Shown here in pieces: positions 25,817-35,229 of a DNA stretch of 64,000 nt (its first letter is position 1; every line of letters starts with the position of its first letter). The notes below the pieces were generated by a model. That model was not told where the DNA came from. It worked only from the letters and a program-made list of their open reading frames with translations, and did no database searches. The DNA is from Amycolatopsis sp. A133 (lineage in GTDB: Bacteria > Actinomycetota > Actinomycetes > Mycobacteriales > Pseudonocardiaceae). Position numbers and translations under genes: made by a program. Location of the stretch: positions 1 to 64,000 of the forward strand of contig NZ_JAVHJU010000001.1 of NCBI RefSeq assembly GCF_031082405.1. Direction: 5' to 3'.

Positions 25817-25930
25817 TCAGCCCTGCCGCTGCTTGTGCCGCAGGTTCTCGCAGATCACCATGATCCGGCCGTGACGGCGGATCACCTTGCACTTGTCGCA
25901 GATCTTCTTGACGCTCGGCTGGACCTTCAC
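25817..25930 (-). CDS. rpmJ: 50S ribosomal protein L36, zinc-binding form
   Basis: A 37-residue protein with the zinc ribbon of the C-plus type (CDKC at residues 11-14, then C27 and H32). The start is GTG at 25930 ([14 protein letters not shown]) with AGGAGAG upstream; longer frames would add unrelated residues. It follows infA by 37 bases, the conserved infA-rpmJ-rpsM order. Confidence 0.95.
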   Translation of the reverse strand: MKVQPSVKKICDKCKVIRRHGRIMVICENLRHKQRQG

Positions 25931-25967
25931 GTCTTCTGCTCTCCTGCTGTTGAGCCGCTCTTCGTGA

Positions 25968-26189
25968 TCACTTGTAGCGGTAGACGATGCGACCACGAGA
26001 GAGGTCGTAGGGCGAAAGCTCCACGACAACCCTGTCCTCCGGCAGGATGCGGATGTAGTGCTGCCGCATCTTGCCGCTGATGTGAGCCAGGACCTTGTGG
26101 CCGTTCTCCAACTCGACGCGGAACATCGCGTTGGGGAGCGGCTCGACTACGCGGCCTTCGACCTCGATGGCCCCGTCTTTCTTCGCCAT
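25968..26189 (-). CDS. infA: Translation initiation factor IF-1
   Basis: A 73-residue OB-fold protein that occupies the A site during initiation. It has the family pattern [20 protein letters not shown] and ends [21 protein letters not shown] (here [17 protein letters not shown]). The ATG at 26189 is the standard start. It is probably the first gene of the infA-rpmJ-rpsM-rpsK-rpsD-rpoA-rplQ-truA transcript; a candidate promoter lies about 165-195 bases upstream. Confidence 0.97.
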   Translation of the reverse strand: MAKKDGAIEVEGRVVEPLPNAMFRVELENGHKVLAHISGKMRQHYIRILPEDRVVVELSPYDLSRGRIVYRYK

Positions 26190-26352
26190 GTCCTCCGCAT
26201 TTCCTTGTCAGCAAGCGTCTGTCGCCACACCATGATCAATCCGAGCACTAGTGCCGGGGTTGGGGTGTTGCGTGGCACACCGGTGCCCGGCTCCCAAGAC
26301 CGTGAATTCACGAGCGCGCAGGATCCGGGCGCGATAAGTGCGCCGACTTGAC

Positions 26353-26382
26353 AGTGTACGCAGGTCGTGTCGCGACCCCCAA
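26353..26382 (-). promoter_or_regulatory. Candidate housekeeping promoter for the infA operon
   Basis: On the minus strand TTGGGG (26382-26377) and TACACT (26358-26353) are 18 bases apart. The -10 is good, the -35 poor. The location, in a 267-base gap between map and infA, fits a promoter. Confidence 0.35.
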
Positions 26383-26456
26383 ACCGGGGGTGACCATGCT
26401 AAAGGAACGTGCAGGTGGACGTGATGGCGATCACCGCTTGTGGGTGAATGCGCAGG

Positions 26457-27281
26457 TCAGGCGTCTTCGGCCGCGGTGAGCACCCAGGGACCGTCTTCGG
26501 TGATCGCCACCGTGTGCTCCCAGTGGGCCGCGCGGGAACCGTCGGCCGTGACGACCGTCCAGCCGTCGTCCAGCTCGCGGGTCTCGCCGCCGCCGCCGGT
26601 CAGCATCGGCTCGATCGCCAGCGCCATGCCGGGCTTCAGCCGCGGGCCCTTGCCCGGCTTGCCGACGTTCGGCAGGAAGGGGTCCATGTGCATCTGGCGG
26701 CCGATGCCGTGGCCGCCGTACTCGACGATCATCCCGTACTCGACGCCGTCGTCGCGGCCCGCGCGTTCGGCGGCGGACTGGACGGCGTAGGAGATGTCGG
26801 TGAGCCGGCCGCCGGCGCTGACCGCCTCGATGCCGGCCCACATCGCCGCCTCGGTCGCCGCGGACAGCGCGAGGTCGGCGTCGGAGACCTTGCCGATGGC
26901 CAGCGTCACGGCGGAGTCGCCGTGCCAGCCGTCGAGGATGGCGCCGCAGTCGACGGAGATGATGTCGCCGTCGGCCAGCACCTGGGTCGTCGCCGGGATG
27001 CCGTGCACGATCTGCTCGTTGACCGACGCGCAGATCGAGGCCGGGAAACCGTGGTAGCCCTTGAACGACGGCACCGCGCCGGCGTCCCGGATCGTCTGCT
27101 CCGCCAGCTCGTCGAGCTCGGCGGTGCTGACGCCCGGCTTCGCCGCGGCGCGGACCGCGGCGAGCGTGCGGGCGACGACGAGGCCCGCGGCCCGCATCGC
27201 CTGCAGCTCGTCAGGGGTCTTGACTTCGATCATGCGCCCACGGCGGAGCACTTGCAGAACACGCAATCCTCCGAGGTTCAC
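26457..27281 (-). CDS. map: Methionine aminopeptidase, type I
   Basis: Removes the initiator Met from new proteins. Metal and catalytic residues are in their expected contexts: HGIPATTQV (His), SVDCGAILDGWHGDSAV (two Asp), GGHGIGRQMH (His) and AIEPML plus HWEHTVA (two Glu). The GTG at 27281 overlaps the adk stop as GTGA and gives 274 residues, similar to mycobacterial MapA with its short N-terminal extension; an ATG at 27233 (MIEVKTPDEL) is the alternative but has no ribosome site. It belongs to the secY-adk-map unit. Confidence 0.95.
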   Translation of the reverse strand: MNLGGLRVLQVLRRGRMIEVKTPDELQAMRAAGLVVARTLAAVRAAAKPGVSTAELDELAEQTIRDAGAVPSFKGYHGFPASICASVNEQIVHGIPATTQVLADGDIISVDCGAILDGWHGDSAVTLAIGKVSDADLALSAATEAAMWAGIEAVSAGGRLTDISYAVQSAAERAGRDDGVEYGMIVEYGGHGIGRQMHMDPFLPNVGKPGKGPRLKPGMALAIEPMLTGGGGETRELDDGWTVVTADGSRAAHWEHTVAITEDGPWVLTAAEDA

Positions 27282-27832
27282 GTGCGGTCGCGCAGCGCTT
27301 TCAGCACCCGGCCGGAGATCTCCTCGACACTGCCGACGCCGTCGACGGTCACCAGGATGTCGGCGTAGTACTCCAGCAGCGGCGCGGTGTCCGACACGTA
27401 GATCTGCTGACGGCGGCGGATGACGTCTTCGGTGTCGTCCGCGCGGCCGCGCGACATGAGCCGCCCGACGACGATGTCCTCCGGGACCTGCAGCTGGATC
27501 ACGGCGTCGAGCGTGACGTCCGCGTCGCCCAGGATCTCGCCGAGGACCTCGGCCTGCTTGGTGTTGCGGGGAAAGCCGTCGAGCAGGAAACCGACCTTCG
27601 CGTCCGGCTCGGCGAGCCGCTCGCGGACCATTTCGTTGGTCACCGAGTCGGGCACGAGCTCGCCCGAGTCCAGGTAGCGCTTCGCCTCCTGGCCCAGCGG
27701 GGTCTCCTGGCCGACGTGCGCGCGGAACAGGTCACCGGTGGAGATGTGCGGGACGCGCAGCTGCTCGGACAGGGCCACCGCCTGGGTGCCCTTGCCCGCA
27801 CCTGGCGGGCCCACCAGAACCAGGCGCGTCAC
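27278..27832 (-). CDS. adk: Adenylate kinase
   Basis: Interconverts AMP, ADP and ATP. The P-loop GPPGAGKGT is at residues 8-16, with FLLDGFPRN near 80-88 and the LID arginines after it. At 184 residues it is the short form without the zinc-binding LID insert, as in other actinobacteria. The start overlaps the secY stop (GTGA) and the stop overlaps the map start, so secY-adk-map are translationally coupled. Confidence 0.97.
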   Translation of the reverse strand: MTRLVLVGPPGAGKGTQAVALSEQLRVPHISTGDLFRAHVGQETPLGQEAKRYLDSGELVPDSVTNEMVRERLAEPDAKVGFLLDGFPRNTKQAEVLGEILGDADVTLDAVIQLQVPEDIVVGRLMSRGRADDTEDVIRRRQQIYVSDTAPLLEYYADILVTVDGVGSVEEISGRVLKALRDRT

Positions 27833-29133
27833 TTCAAGAACCCTTCGTAGTTGCGCTGCATCAGCTGGCTTTCGATCTGCTTCACGGTGTCGAGGCCGAC
27901 ACCGACCATGATCAGCACAGACGTACCGCCGAACGGGAAGTTCTGGTTGTTCCCGCTACCGGTGAGCGACAGGAAGAAGTTCGGGAGGATGGCCACGATG
28001 CCCAGGTACAGCGAGCCCGGCAGGGTGATGCGGCCGAGCACGAAGCTCAGGTATTCGGCGGTCGGGCGGCCGGGGCGGATGCCCGGGATGAAGCCGCCGA
28101 ACTTCTTCATCTCTTCCGCACGCTCGTCCACGTTGAACGTGATCGTGATGTAGAAGTACGTGAAGAAGATGATCAGGCCGAAGTACAGCGCGATGTGGAC
28201 CCAGTTGCCCTGGTTCACCACGTAGTTCTGGATGAAGGACTTCCACCAGGAGTTTTCGTTCTGGTTGCCGATCAGCCGGCTGATCAGGTCCGGCAGGTAG
28301 AGCAGGGACGACGCGAAGATGACCGGGATGACACCGGCCTGGTTGACCTTGATCGGCAGGTAGGTCGACGTGCCGCCGTACATCCGGCGGCCGATCATGC
28401 GCTTGGCGTACTGCACCGGGATCCGGCGCTGGCCCTGCTCGACGAAGATGACGCTCGCGATGATCACGAGGCCGAACACGCAGATCATCGTCAGCGCGAG
28501 GCCACCGCCGTTGCTGAGGATGTTGCCGCCCTCGGCCGGGATGCGCGCCGCGATGTTCAGGAAGATCAGGACGGACATGCCGTTGCCGATACCGCGCTCG
28601 GTGATCAGCTCGCCCAGCCACATCATGACGGCGGTACCCGCGGTCATCGTGATCACGATGAGCGACAGCGAGTAGATGCTGTTGTCCGGGATGATCGCCG
28701 AGTCGCAGTCGGGGAAGAGCTGCTTGCGGTCCGCGAGCGCGACGACCCCGGTGGCCTGCAGGATCGCCAGCGCGATCGTCAGGTACCGGGTGTACTGCGT
28801 CAGCTTGCTCTGACCGGACTGCCCTTCCTTCTTCAGCTCCTCGAACCGTGGGATGACCACGGTGAGCAGCTGGACGATGATGCTCGCCGTGATGTACGGC
28901 ATGATGCCGGTCGAGAAGAGCGACAGCTGCAGGAACGCGCCACCGCTCAACAGGCTCAGCAGCGCGTAGACGCCTTCCGGAGACTGGGTGCTGCACGCCT
29001 GGACGGCAGAATACGAGATCCCGGGGGCCGGGATCGTCGCACCGATTCGGTACACCGCGACGATGGCTAGCGTGAACAGGATCTTCTTGCGTAGATCCGG
29101 CGTCGCGAGAGCCGAGCGGAAGGCGCTGAACAC
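27829..29133 (-). CDS. secY: Preprotein translocase subunit SecY
   Basis: Pore of the Sec translocon. The 434-residue protein has ten membrane helices, the plug-region LSLLSGGAFLQLSLFSTGIMPYI segment in shorter form near residue 70-90, and the cytoplasmic loop FVEQGQRRIPVQYAKR near 240-255. The GTG at 29133 (VFSAFRSALATPDLRKK) is chosen because GAGGAGG lies 8 bases upstream and it matches the conserved SecY N-terminus. Its long leader contains a stem-loop near the predicted transcript start. Unlike E. coli, it is separated from rplO by two unrelated genes. Confidence 0.97.
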   Translation of the reverse strand: MFSAFRSALATPDLRKKILFTLAIVAVYRIGATIPAPGISYSAVQACSTQSPEGVYALLSLLSGGAFLQLSLFSTGIMPYITASIIVQLLTVVIPRFEELKKEGQSGQSKLTQYTRYLTIALAILQATGVVALADRKQLFPDCDSAIIPDNSIYSLSLIVITMTAGTAVMMWLGELITERGIGNGMSVLIFLNIAARIPAEGGNILSNGGGLALTMICVFGLVIIASVIFVEQGQRRIPVQYAKRMIGRRMYGGTSTYLPIKVNQAGVIPVIFASSLLYLPDLISRLIGNQNENSWWKSFIQNYVVNQGNWVHIALYFGLIIFFTYFYITITFNVDERAEEMKKFGGFIPGIRPGRPTAEYLSFVLGRITLPGSLYLGIVAILPNFFLSLTGSGNNQNFPFGGTSVLIMVGVGLDTVKQIESQLMQRNYEGFLK

Positions 29134-29234
29134 GCGGGGAACCTCCTCGGCGTCGTCGGCTGTCCTACCGACGATCGGCTTGGCCGGCACGAAGCCGGCG
29201 GGAACACACATCACCACTGGCACGCAAGCCAGGA

Positions 29235-29277
29235 ACGCTTCGGGGCACACTCGTCCCGAAGCGTGTCGCCGACTCTA
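29235..29277 (-). promoter_or_regulatory. secY promoter -10 and 5-prime leader stem-loop
   Basis: On the minus strand TAGAGT (29277-29272) is a good -10 without a clear -35. A 10-bp stem (29235-29244 with 29255-29264) begins at about the expected transcript start, about 130 bases before the secY start codon. It could protect the 5-prime end or regulate the message. Confidence 0.35.
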
Positions 29278-29385
29278 ACAGCTTCACAGGGCGTGTCCGC
29301 AGTCCGTGTGCGTTTTCCGTACCAAGGTTGCTCCGGCGGGTTGATCGACATCGCCGTCTTGGCCGAATTCCTTGACAGATGTGGA

Positions 29386-30009
29386 TCAAGCGTTCGACGC
29401 GGCGAGCACTCCGGCCAAGCCGACGAGGACCGCGCCGGTGCCGCGGTCGACGTTGCGCCGGGTCCGCCGGGACAGCTTGACCGACTGCACCGCGGCGCCG
29501 AGACCGACGTAGACCGAACCGGCCAGGAACTCGGCCAGCAGGTAGACCGCGCCCAGCAGCGCGATCTGCGCCGGAAAGGGCCCGTGAGCTGCGTCGATGA
29601 ACTGCGGGACGAAGGCGGTGAAGATCAGGATCGCCTTCGGGTTGGTGATCGCGACACCGAACTCCTTGCGCGTCACACGCCAAGCGGAGGCCGGTTCGGT
29701 GGGCAGTTCGACGGCGTCCGCGTTACCCCGGAAGGTGGACCGGAGCAGGCGTAGCCCGAGGTAGAGCAGGTAGCCGGCACCGGCCCACTTGATGATCGTG
29801 AGCGCGGTCTCGGACGCGGCCAGCAGCTGCCCCAGCCCGGCCGCGACGGCGGCGATCAACAGGGTGAAAGCGGCCAGCCTGCCGCCCAGCCCGGCGAGGC
29901 CGCGGCGAACACCGTGCGTCATCCCGTGGTGGAGGCCGAGCAGGTTGTTCGCCCCTGGCGTAAGCGCGATCAACACGGACGCCCCGAAGAAGACCAGCAG
30001 CCACGACAC
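29386..30009 (-). CDS. LysE/RhtB family amino-acid exporter
   Basis: A 207-residue membrane protein with about six helices and the family's N-terminal hallmark (ALTPGANNLLGLHHGMTHG, residues 15-33) followed by the conserved RRGLAGLGGRLAAF. Members export amino acids or small metabolites; the substrate cannot be told. The GTG start lies 4 bases after the stop of the upstream membrane-protein gene, so the two are one unit. Its presence between secY and rplO is an insertion into an otherwise standard ribosomal gene order. Confidence 0.9.
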   Translation of the reverse strand: MSWLLVFFGASVLIALTPGANNLLGLHHGMTHGVRRGLAGLGGRLAAFTLLIAAVAAGLGQLLAASETALTIIKWAGAGYLLYLGLRLLRSTFRGNADAVELPTEPASAWRVTRKEFGVAITNPKAILIFTAFVPQFIDAAHGPFPAQIALLGAVYLLAEFLAGSVYVGLGAAVQSVKLSRRTRRNVDRGTGAVLVGLAGVLAASNA

Positions 30010-30013
30010 ACGT

Positions 30014-31174
30014 CTACGGTAGCGGCGGCCGCGGGGTTTCGTCGTCCGGCGGCAGGACGGTGATGGCGACCCCGGAGGGCGGCGTCGGGGTGTCGGCGTA
30101 GGCGAGGGCCGGATCGGCCCAGGGTTTCCGGAACGGCAGGTGCGCCACGACGGCCGCGGCCGCGGCCAGCAGCGCGCCGGCGATCAGGAGCCACATGCCC
30201 GGCGCGATGGTGACCTCCAGGTCGAGGCCGTCACCCACGGCGGAAAGCCCGATGCCGCTCATGCCCACGGTGGCGACGACCCCGGCGGTGAAGACGGCCC
30301 CACCGGCGATCAGCCACCGGCCGGCCCCGCGCCCCGCCCGGGAGAAGCCGGCCAGGGCGGCAACGACCAGCACGACGACGGCGATGAGCACCGGCACCCC
30401 CACGGGCGAGCCCGCCTGGTCGACGGGCGCCTGCCCGGGCAGCTCCATGGTGCTGCCCCAAGCCGTTTCGGTGAGGGACAGGCTCGACTCGAAGGGGTAG
30501 CCCCGCGCGACGCCGAGGTGCTGCTGGAGCCGGAACAGGGGGAGGAAAGAGCCGGTGAGAGCCATCAGAGCGGCCACGGCGGTGAGGCTGGGCGGGAGGA
30601 AGCGCAGGAGGGCGGGATGGGCTGCAGGGGGTGGCTCGGGAGCCGGGTTCTGGGGCGGGCCGGGCTGGTGGGGTTGGCCGGGCTGGTGTGGCGGCCCGGC
30701 GGTTATGCCCGGCAGTTCGGCGACGGGGTACGGCAGCGGCGCTGCGTCCTCGGACCGGCGCGCTTCGGCGGGGAAGGGCTCTGAGGTGGGAGGCGTCCCG
30801 GCGCCGGCCGGTCGGAAGCCCTCCGACGAGAAGGGCTCCGCAGTCGGAGGCGTCCCCGCGCCGGCCGGTCGGAAGCCCTCCGACGAGAAGGGCTCCACGG
30901 TGGGCGGTGTCCCCAAGCCGATGGGCCGGAAATCTTCCGCCGTGAAGGATTCCGCGACGGAAGGCGGCCCGATGTCCGGGTGCCGCGGAGCTTCGACCGG
31001 GAAGTCGAGGGGCGACTCCCCCGAGCCGGCGTCCGCCGCCCGAGGCGCCTCCACCGGGAAGCTGAACGGCGACGCCACCCGATCTTCCGCGGGCCGGGGG
31101 GCCTCCACCGGGAAGTTCAGCGGTGACTCCGCACCGCCGGGTGGGGGTGCTGGCTCCTGCGACGGTCTGTCCAC
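30014..31174 (-). CDS. Repeat-bearing membrane protein, unknown function
   Basis: 386 residues. The N-terminal 190 are a disordered Pro-rich cytoplasmic region with two repeat families: three copies of FPVEAPR-type units (residues 20-66) and about four 19-residue units with core EPFSSEGFRPAGAGTPP, encoded by near-identical 57-bp repeats at about 30780-30950. Four membrane helices follow (about 196-216, 268-287, 299-321 and 334-355). I recognise no domain. It is followed immediately by the LysE-type exporter. Confidence 0.72.
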   Translation of the reverse strand: MDRPSQEPAPPPGGAESPLNFPVEAPRPAEDRVASPFSFPVEAPRAADAGSGESPLDFPVEAPRHPDIGPPSVAESFTAEDFRPIGLGTPPTVEPFSSEGFRPAGAGTPPTAEPFSSEGFRPAGAGTPPTSEPFPAEARRSEDAAPLPYPVAELPGITAGPPHQPGQPHQPGPPQNPAPEPPPAAHPALLRFLPPSLTAVAALMALTGSFLPLFRLQQHLGVARGYPFESSLSLTETAWGSTMELPGQAPVDQAGSPVGVPVLIAVVVLVVAALAGFSRAGRGAGRWLIAGGAVFTAGVVATVGMSGIGLSAVGDGLDLEVTIAPGMWLLIAGALLAAAAAVVAHLPFRKPWADPALAYADTPTPPSGVAITVLPPDDETPRPPLP

Positions 31175-31247
31175 CCTGTGATCCTCCGTCCGGATTCGCG
31201 TCCCGGCAAGGAACCATCCGGTCAGTCCGGCGGCAGCCCCGCAACGC

Positions 31248-31282
31248 CGAAGGCCCGCCTGGCGGAGCCAGACGGGCCTTCG
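31248..31282 (-). terminator. Terminator-like hairpin after rplO
   Basis: A 10-bp stem (31248-31257 with 31273-31282) encloses a further ctggc/gccag stem. It lies between rplO and the unrelated membrane-protein gene downstream and probably ends the S10-spc transcript. No T run is visible. Confidence 0.65.
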
Positions 31283-31296
31283 AACGTAGAACGAGC

Positions 31297-31743
31297 TCAG
31301 TTGGTGGTGGCGGAGCCACCGGCCGCTTCGAGCTTCTCCTTGGCCGAACCGGAGAACGCGTCGGCGGTGACGTTCAGCTTGACGCCGTTCACGTCGCCGT
31401 TGCCGAGGACCTTCACCAGCTTGCCCTTGCGGACCAGACCGCCCTTGACGAGTTCCTCGGCGCCGATCGTGCCGCCGTCCGGGAAGACGCGGGCGATGTC
31501 GCCCACGTTCACCGGCTGGTACTCGGTGCGGAAGCGGTTCTTGAAGCCGCGCAGCTTCGGGAGCCGCATCTGGATGGGCATCTGCCCACCCTCGAACCGG
31601 GCCGGCACGTTCTTCCGGGCCTTGGTGCCCTTCGTACCGCGACCGGCCGTCTTGCCCTTCGAACCTTCACCACGGCCCACGCGCATCTTGTCGCGCTTGG
31701 CGCCCGGAGCCGGGCGCAGGTGGTGGATCTTGATGGCCGTCAT
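31297..31743 (-). CDS. rplO: 50S ribosomal protein L15
   Basis: Late-assembly large-subunit protein. The 148 residues have the basic, Gly-rich N-terminus ([21 protein letters not shown] pattern in shorter pieces) and [17 protein letters not shown] near residue 53. The ATG overlaps the rpmD stop (ATGA). It is the last gene of the spc block here because secY lies elsewhere, beyond two unrelated genes. Confidence 0.96.
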   Translation of the reverse strand: MTAIKIHHLRPAPGAKRDKMRVGRGEGSKGKTAGRGTKGTKARKNVPARFEGGQMPIQMRLPKLRGFKNRFRTEYQPVNVGDIARVFPDGGTIGAEELVKGGLVRKGKLVKVLGNGDVNGVKLNVTADAFSGSAKEKLEAAGGSATTN

Positions 31744-31925
31744 GCCTTGACCTCCTCGACCTCCACCAGGTGGCGGACGGTGTGGATCAGGCCGCGCACC
31801 TGGGGGCTGTCTTCACGCACGACGCTCTGGCGGATCTTGCGCAGCCCGAGGGTGCGCAGCGACTCGCGGTGAGCGTGCTTCGTGCCGATCTTGCTCTTGA
31901 CCTGGGTGACCTTGAGCTGTGCCAT
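31740..31925 (-). CDS. rpmD: 50S ribosomal protein L30
   Basis: A 61-residue large-subunit protein with the family pattern [20 protein letters not shown] and [11 protein letters not shown]. Its start lies 1 base after the rpsE stop and its stop overlaps the rplO start, so it is translationally coupled on both sides. Confidence 0.95.
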   Translation of the reverse strand: MAQLKVTQVKSKIGTKHAHRESLRTLGLRKIRQSVVREDSPQVRGLIHTVRHLVEVEEVKA

Positions 31926-31926
31926 G

Positions 31927-32574
31927 TCAGACCACCTGGCCCGCGCGCTGGCGCATCATCCGAGCCGGCGCGACGTCCTCGAGCGGCAGGCCACGGCGGG
32001 CCGCCACCTCTTCGGGACGCTGCAGGCCCTTCAGGGCCGCCACGGTCGCGTGCACGATGTTGATCGCGTTGTCGGAGCCGAGCGACTTCGACAGCACGTC
32101 GTGGACACCCGCGCACTCCAGCACCGCGCGCACCGGGCCACCGGCGATGACGCCGGTACCGGCGGACGCCGGGCGGAGCAGCACGACACCGGCGGACGCC
32201 TCACCCGTGATCGGGTGGGGGATGGTGCCACCGATGCGCGGGACGCGGAAGAAGTTCTTCTTCGCTTCCTCGACGCCCTTGGCGATCGCCGCGGGAACTT
32301 CCTTGGCCTTGCCGTAGCCGACGCCGACCTGACCGTCGCCGTCGCCGACGACCACCAGGGCGGTGAAGCTGAAGCGACGACCACCCTTGACGACCTTGGC
32401 GACGCGGTTGATCGTCACGACCTTCTCGAGGTGCGGGGTCTTGTCCTGGCCGGCCCCGCCACGGCCGCTGTCGCGCCGGTCCCGGCCGCCACCGCGACGT
32501 TCATTGCGGTCGTTGCCGCCCTGCCCGCCGGGTCCGCCCTGTCCGCCGCCGAATTGCCGTGTACGTCCCGGCAT
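31927..32574 (-). CDS. rpsE: 30S ribosomal protein S5
   Basis: Decoding-fidelity protein of 215 residues. The first 45 are a Gly/Arg-rich extension ([19 protein letters not shown]), longer than in E. coli; the double-stranded RNA-binding domain follows ([20 protein letters not shown], about 62-81), then the S5 C-terminal domain. The ATG at 32574 ([10 protein letters not shown]) has a usable purine-rich site upstream. It is followed by rpmD after 1 base. Confidence 0.96.
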   Translation of the reverse strand: MPGRTRQFGGGQGGPGGQGGNDRNERRGGGRDRRDSGRGGAGQDKTPHLEKVVTINRVAKVVKGGRRFSFTALVVVGDGDGQVGVGYGKAKEVPAAIAKGVEEAKKNFFRVPRIGGTIPHPITGEASAGVVLLRPASAGTGVIAGGPVRAVLECAGVHDVLSKSLGSDNAINIVHATVAALKGLQRPEEVAARRGLPLEDVAPARMMRQRAGQVV

Positions 32575-32611
32575 CAGGCTTCCTCTCCGTGCTTCTGCAA
32601 CTCCGTCATAC

Positions 32612-33010
32612 TCAGAACTCCAACCCCGCCTCACGGGCGGCGTCGGCGAGCGCGGCGATGCGGCCGTGGTAGGCGTTGCCCCCACGGTCGAACACCACAG
32701 CCGAGATCCCGGCACTCTTGGCCCGCGCGGCGACGAGTTCCCCGACCTTGGCGGCCTTGGCCTTCTTGTCGCCGTCGACCGACCGGACGTCCGCCTCGAG
32801 GGTGGACGCCGACGCCAGCGTGTGGCCGGCGAGGTCGTCGATCACCTGCACGGCGATGTGCCGCGAGGACCGCTTGACAACCAGGCGCGGACGCTGTTCG
32901 GTGCCCGAGACCTTCTTGCGGAGCCGGAAGTGCCGACGGGCCTTCGCGACGCGGCGGCGGGTCGAGATGTCCGTGCCCACCGGCTTGCGCTTCGTAGTCG
33001 TGTCGCTCAT
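32612..33010 (-). CDS. rplR: 50S ribosomal protein L18
   Basis: Binds 5S rRNA in the central protuberance. The core pattern [20 protein letters not shown] and [19 protein letters not shown] is intact. The ATG at 33010 gives 132 residues; a GTG two codons earlier, overlapping the rplF stop, is equally possible. It sits between rplF and rpsE in the standard spc order. Confidence 0.96.
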   Translation of the reverse strand: MSDTTTKRKPVGTDISTRRRVAKARRHFRLRKKVSGTEQRPRLVVKRSSRHIAVQVIDDLAGHTLASASTLEADVRSVDGDKKAKAAKVGELVAARAKSAGISAVVFDRGGNAYHGRIAALADAAREAGLEF

Positions 33011-33012
33011 GA

Positions 33013-33552
33013 TCACTTACCCGTCTTTCCGACCTTGCGGCGGATCTTCTCACCCTCGTAGCGCAGGCCCTTGCCCTTGTACGGGTCCGGACGACGCAGC
33101 TTGCGGATGACGGCCGAGATCTGGCCGACCTTCTGCTTGTCGATGCCCGAGACCGAGAACCGGGTCGGGGTCTCCACCTTGAAGGTGATGCCCTCCGGGG
33201 CCTCGATCTTGACCGGGTGCGAGTAGCCGAGAGCGAACTCGAGGTCCGACCCCTTGGCCTGCACGCGGTAACCCACGCCGTGGATTTCCATCTTCTTCTC
33301 GTAGCCGGCGGTGACGCCGACGACGAGGTTGTTCACCAGCGTGCGGGTGAGCCCGTGCAGCGCCTTGCTGGTGCGCTCGTCGTCCGGGCGCTTGACCAGC
33401 AGCGTGCCGTCCTCGTCGCGCTCGACGGTGATCGGCTCGGCGACGGTGTGCTCCAGGGTGCCCTTGGGGCCCTTGACCTTGATCTGCTGACCGTCGATGG
33501 TCACCTCGACCCCGGAAGGGACGGCGACCGGCAGCTTTCCGATGCGTGACAT
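33013..33552 (-). CDS. rplF: 50S ribosomal protein L6
   Basis: A 179-residue protein near the factor-binding site, with two similar alpha/beta domains and the family C-terminal motif [14 protein letters not shown]. The ATG at 33552 (MSRIGKLPV) is the standard start. It lies 16 bases after rpsH. Confidence 0.97.
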   Translation of the reverse strand: MSRIGKLPVAVPSGVEVTIDGQQIKVKGPKGTLEHTVAEPITVERDEDGTLLVKRPDDERTSKALHGLTRTLVNNLVVGVTAGYEKKMEIHGVGYRVQAKGSDLEFALGYSHPVKIEAPEGITFKVETPTRFSVSGIDKQKVGQISAVIRKLRRPDPYKGKGLRYEGEKIRRKVGKTGK

Positions 33553-33568
33553 GCCTGTTCCCCTTCCC

Positions 33569-33967
33569 TTACCAGACGTAGGCGAGGACTTCGCCGCCCA
33601 CGCTGTTGCGCTTGGCCTGCCGGTCGGTCTGCAGACCACCGGAGGTCGAAATGATCGCGATGCCCAGACCGCCGAGCACGGACGGCAGTTCGGTCGATTT
33701 TGCGTAGACCCGCAGACCGGGCTTGGAGACGCGCCGCAGGCCGGCGATGCTCCGCTCACGGTTGGGGCCGTACTTGAGCTCGACGACGAGGTTCTTGTGC
33801 TTCTCGCCCGGCTCGTCGTGGTAACCCGCGATGTAACCCTCGCGCTTGAGGATCTCGGCGATGTTCGCCTTGAGCTTCGAGTGCGGGAGCTTGACCTCGT
33901 CGTGGTACGCCGAGTTCGCGTTACGCAGACGCGTCAAGAAGTCTGCGATGGGGTCGGTCATCGTCAT
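33569..33967 (-). CDS. rpsH: 30S ribosomal protein S8
   Basis: Central-domain 16S rRNA-binding protein, the spc-operon repressor in E. coli. The 132 residues begin [17 protein letters not shown] and end with [16 protein letters not shown]...VLAYVW. The upstream gap to rpsN is 194 bases, long for this operon, and holds a strong 12-bp stem-loop; whether that is a regulatory site is unknown. Confidence 0.97.
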   Translation of the reverse strand: MTMTDPIADFLTRLRNANSAYHDEVKLPHSKLKANIAEILKREGYIAGYHDEPGEKHKNLVVELKYGPNRERSIAGLRRVSKPGLRVYAKSTELPSVLGGLGIAIISTSGGLQTDRQAKRNSVGGEVLAYVW

Positions 33968-33997
33968 GGTGACCTGTCAACCTTTCTCGCCCTGGTT

Positions 33998-34026
33998 CCC
34001 CGCCGTCCGGAACACGGACGGCGGGG
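33998..34026 (-). promoter_or_regulatory. Intra-operon stem-loop between rpsN and rpsH
   Basis: Perfect 12-bp stem (ccccgccgtccg with its complement) and a 5-base loop, without a T run. It sits in a 194-base gap that otherwise holds no convincing gene. Confidence 0.6.
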
Positions 34027-34161
34027 CCTGTGGCGAAGTGGGAGTTCTGCATCTAATGTTTGCCAATCCGGCCGGCAGTCACGGCGGAAGCTGCCGGTGA
34101 GCTCGCTGGCTTCCGGAAACGTTCCGCCTTCTTCCGCGGCCGAATTGGCAACTGGAAGCTC

Positions 34162-34347
34162 TTACCAGCTGGACTTGCGGACGCCGGGCAGCTCGCCCGC
34201 GTGCGCCATCTCGCGAAGGCAGATCCGGCAGAGCCCGAACTTGCGGAACACGGCGTGCGGACGGCCGCACCGCTGGCAGCGGGTGTAGGCGCGCACGGCG
34301 AACTTCGGCTTCTTCGAGGCCTTGTGGACCAGGGCTTTCTTGGCCAT
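34162..34347 (-). CDS. rpsN: 30S ribosomal protein S14, zinc-binding short form
   Basis: A 61-residue S14 of the zinc (type Z, C-plus) form, with CQRC and CRIC pairs at residues 24-27 and 40-43. Actinobacteria often carry a second, zinc-free S14 elsewhere that is used under zinc limitation. It lies 4 bases after rplE and before an unusually long gap to rpsH. Confidence 0.96.
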   Translation of the reverse strand: MAKKALVHKASKKPKFAVRAYTRCQRCGRPHAVFRKFGLCRICLREMAHAGELPGVRKSSW

Positions 34348-34351
34348 GGGC

Positions 34352-34915
34352 TCAGTTCTCCTTGAACGGGAAGCCGAGCTTGCGCAGCAGCGCCCGGCCC
34401 TCGTCGTCGTTCGTGGCGGTGGTGACGACGGTGACGTCCATGCCGCGCGGGCGGTCGATGGAGTCGGGGTCGATCTCGTGGAACATCGACTGCTCGTTGA
34501 GACCGAAGGTGTAGTTGCCGTGGCCGTCGAACTGCTTCGGCGAAAGCCCGCGGAAGTCGCGGATACGCGGCAGCGCGATGGTCAGCAGCCGGTCGAGGAA
34601 CTCCCACATCCGGTCGCCGCGCAGCGTGACGCGCGCGCCGATCGGCTGCCCCTCGCGCAGCTTGAACTGCGCGATGGACTTGCGGGCCTTCCGGACCTCC
34701 GGCTTCTGGCCGGTGATCAGGGCGAGGTCCTTGACCGCGCCGTCGATCAGCTTGCTGTCGCGGGCGGCGTCGCCGACGCCCATGTTCACGACGACCTTCG
34801 TCACGCCCGGGATCTGGTGGACGTTGGCGAAGGAGAACTCAGCCTGCAGCTGGCCCTTGATTTCCTCGCGGTACCGCACCTTGAGGCGCGGAGAGGTCTT
34901 CTCTGCGGTGGTCAT
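34352..34915 (-). CDS. rplE: 50S ribosomal protein L5
   Basis: Binds 5S rRNA and contacts the P-site tRNA. The 187 residues have the family pattern [20 protein letters not shown] and the C-terminal [19 protein letters not shown]. The start codon shares a base with the rplX stop (TGATG), so the genes are coupled. Confidence 0.97.
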   Translation of the reverse strand: MTTAEKTSPRLKVRYREEIKGQLQAEFSFANVHQIPGVTKVVVNMGVGDAARDSKLIDGAVKDLALITGQKPEVRKARKSIAQFKLREGQPIGARVTLRGDRMWEFLDRLLTIALPRIRDFRGLSPKQFDGHGNYTFGLNEQSMFHEIDPDSIDRPRGMDVTVVTTATNDDEGRALLRKLGFPFKEN

Positions 34916-35229
34916 CAGATGTCCTTACCGTTCCGGCGCGAGATCCGGACCTTCTTGCCGTCCTCGCCGATGCGGTAACCCACCCGGGCCGGCTTGCCGT
35001 CCGAGTCGACGACCATCACGTTCGAGACGTGGATGGGCGCCTCCTGCGTGACGATGCCGCCGGACTGCGCACCGCGCTGGGTCTGGCTGATCCGCGTGTG
35101 CTTCTTGATCCGGTTCACGCCTTCGACCAGCACGCGCTCGCGCTCGGGGTAAGCCTGGATGACCTTGCCCTTGGCGCCCTTGTCCTTGCCGGCGATGACG
35201 ACGACCGTGTCGCCCTTCTTCACCTTCAT
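34915..35229 (-). CDS. rplX: 50S ribosomal protein L24
   Basis: Early-assembly initiator protein with the KOW motif near the N-terminus ([20 protein letters not shown]). The ATG at 35229 overlaps the rplN stop as TGATG and gives 104 residues; a GTG one codon earlier is possible. The stop overlaps the rplE start. Confidence 0.96.
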   Translation of the reverse strand: MKVKKGDTVVVIAGKDKGAKGKVIQAYPERERVLVEGVNRIKKHTRISQTQRGAQSGGIVTQEAPIHVSNVMVVDSDGKPARVGYRIGEDGKKVRISRRNGKDI

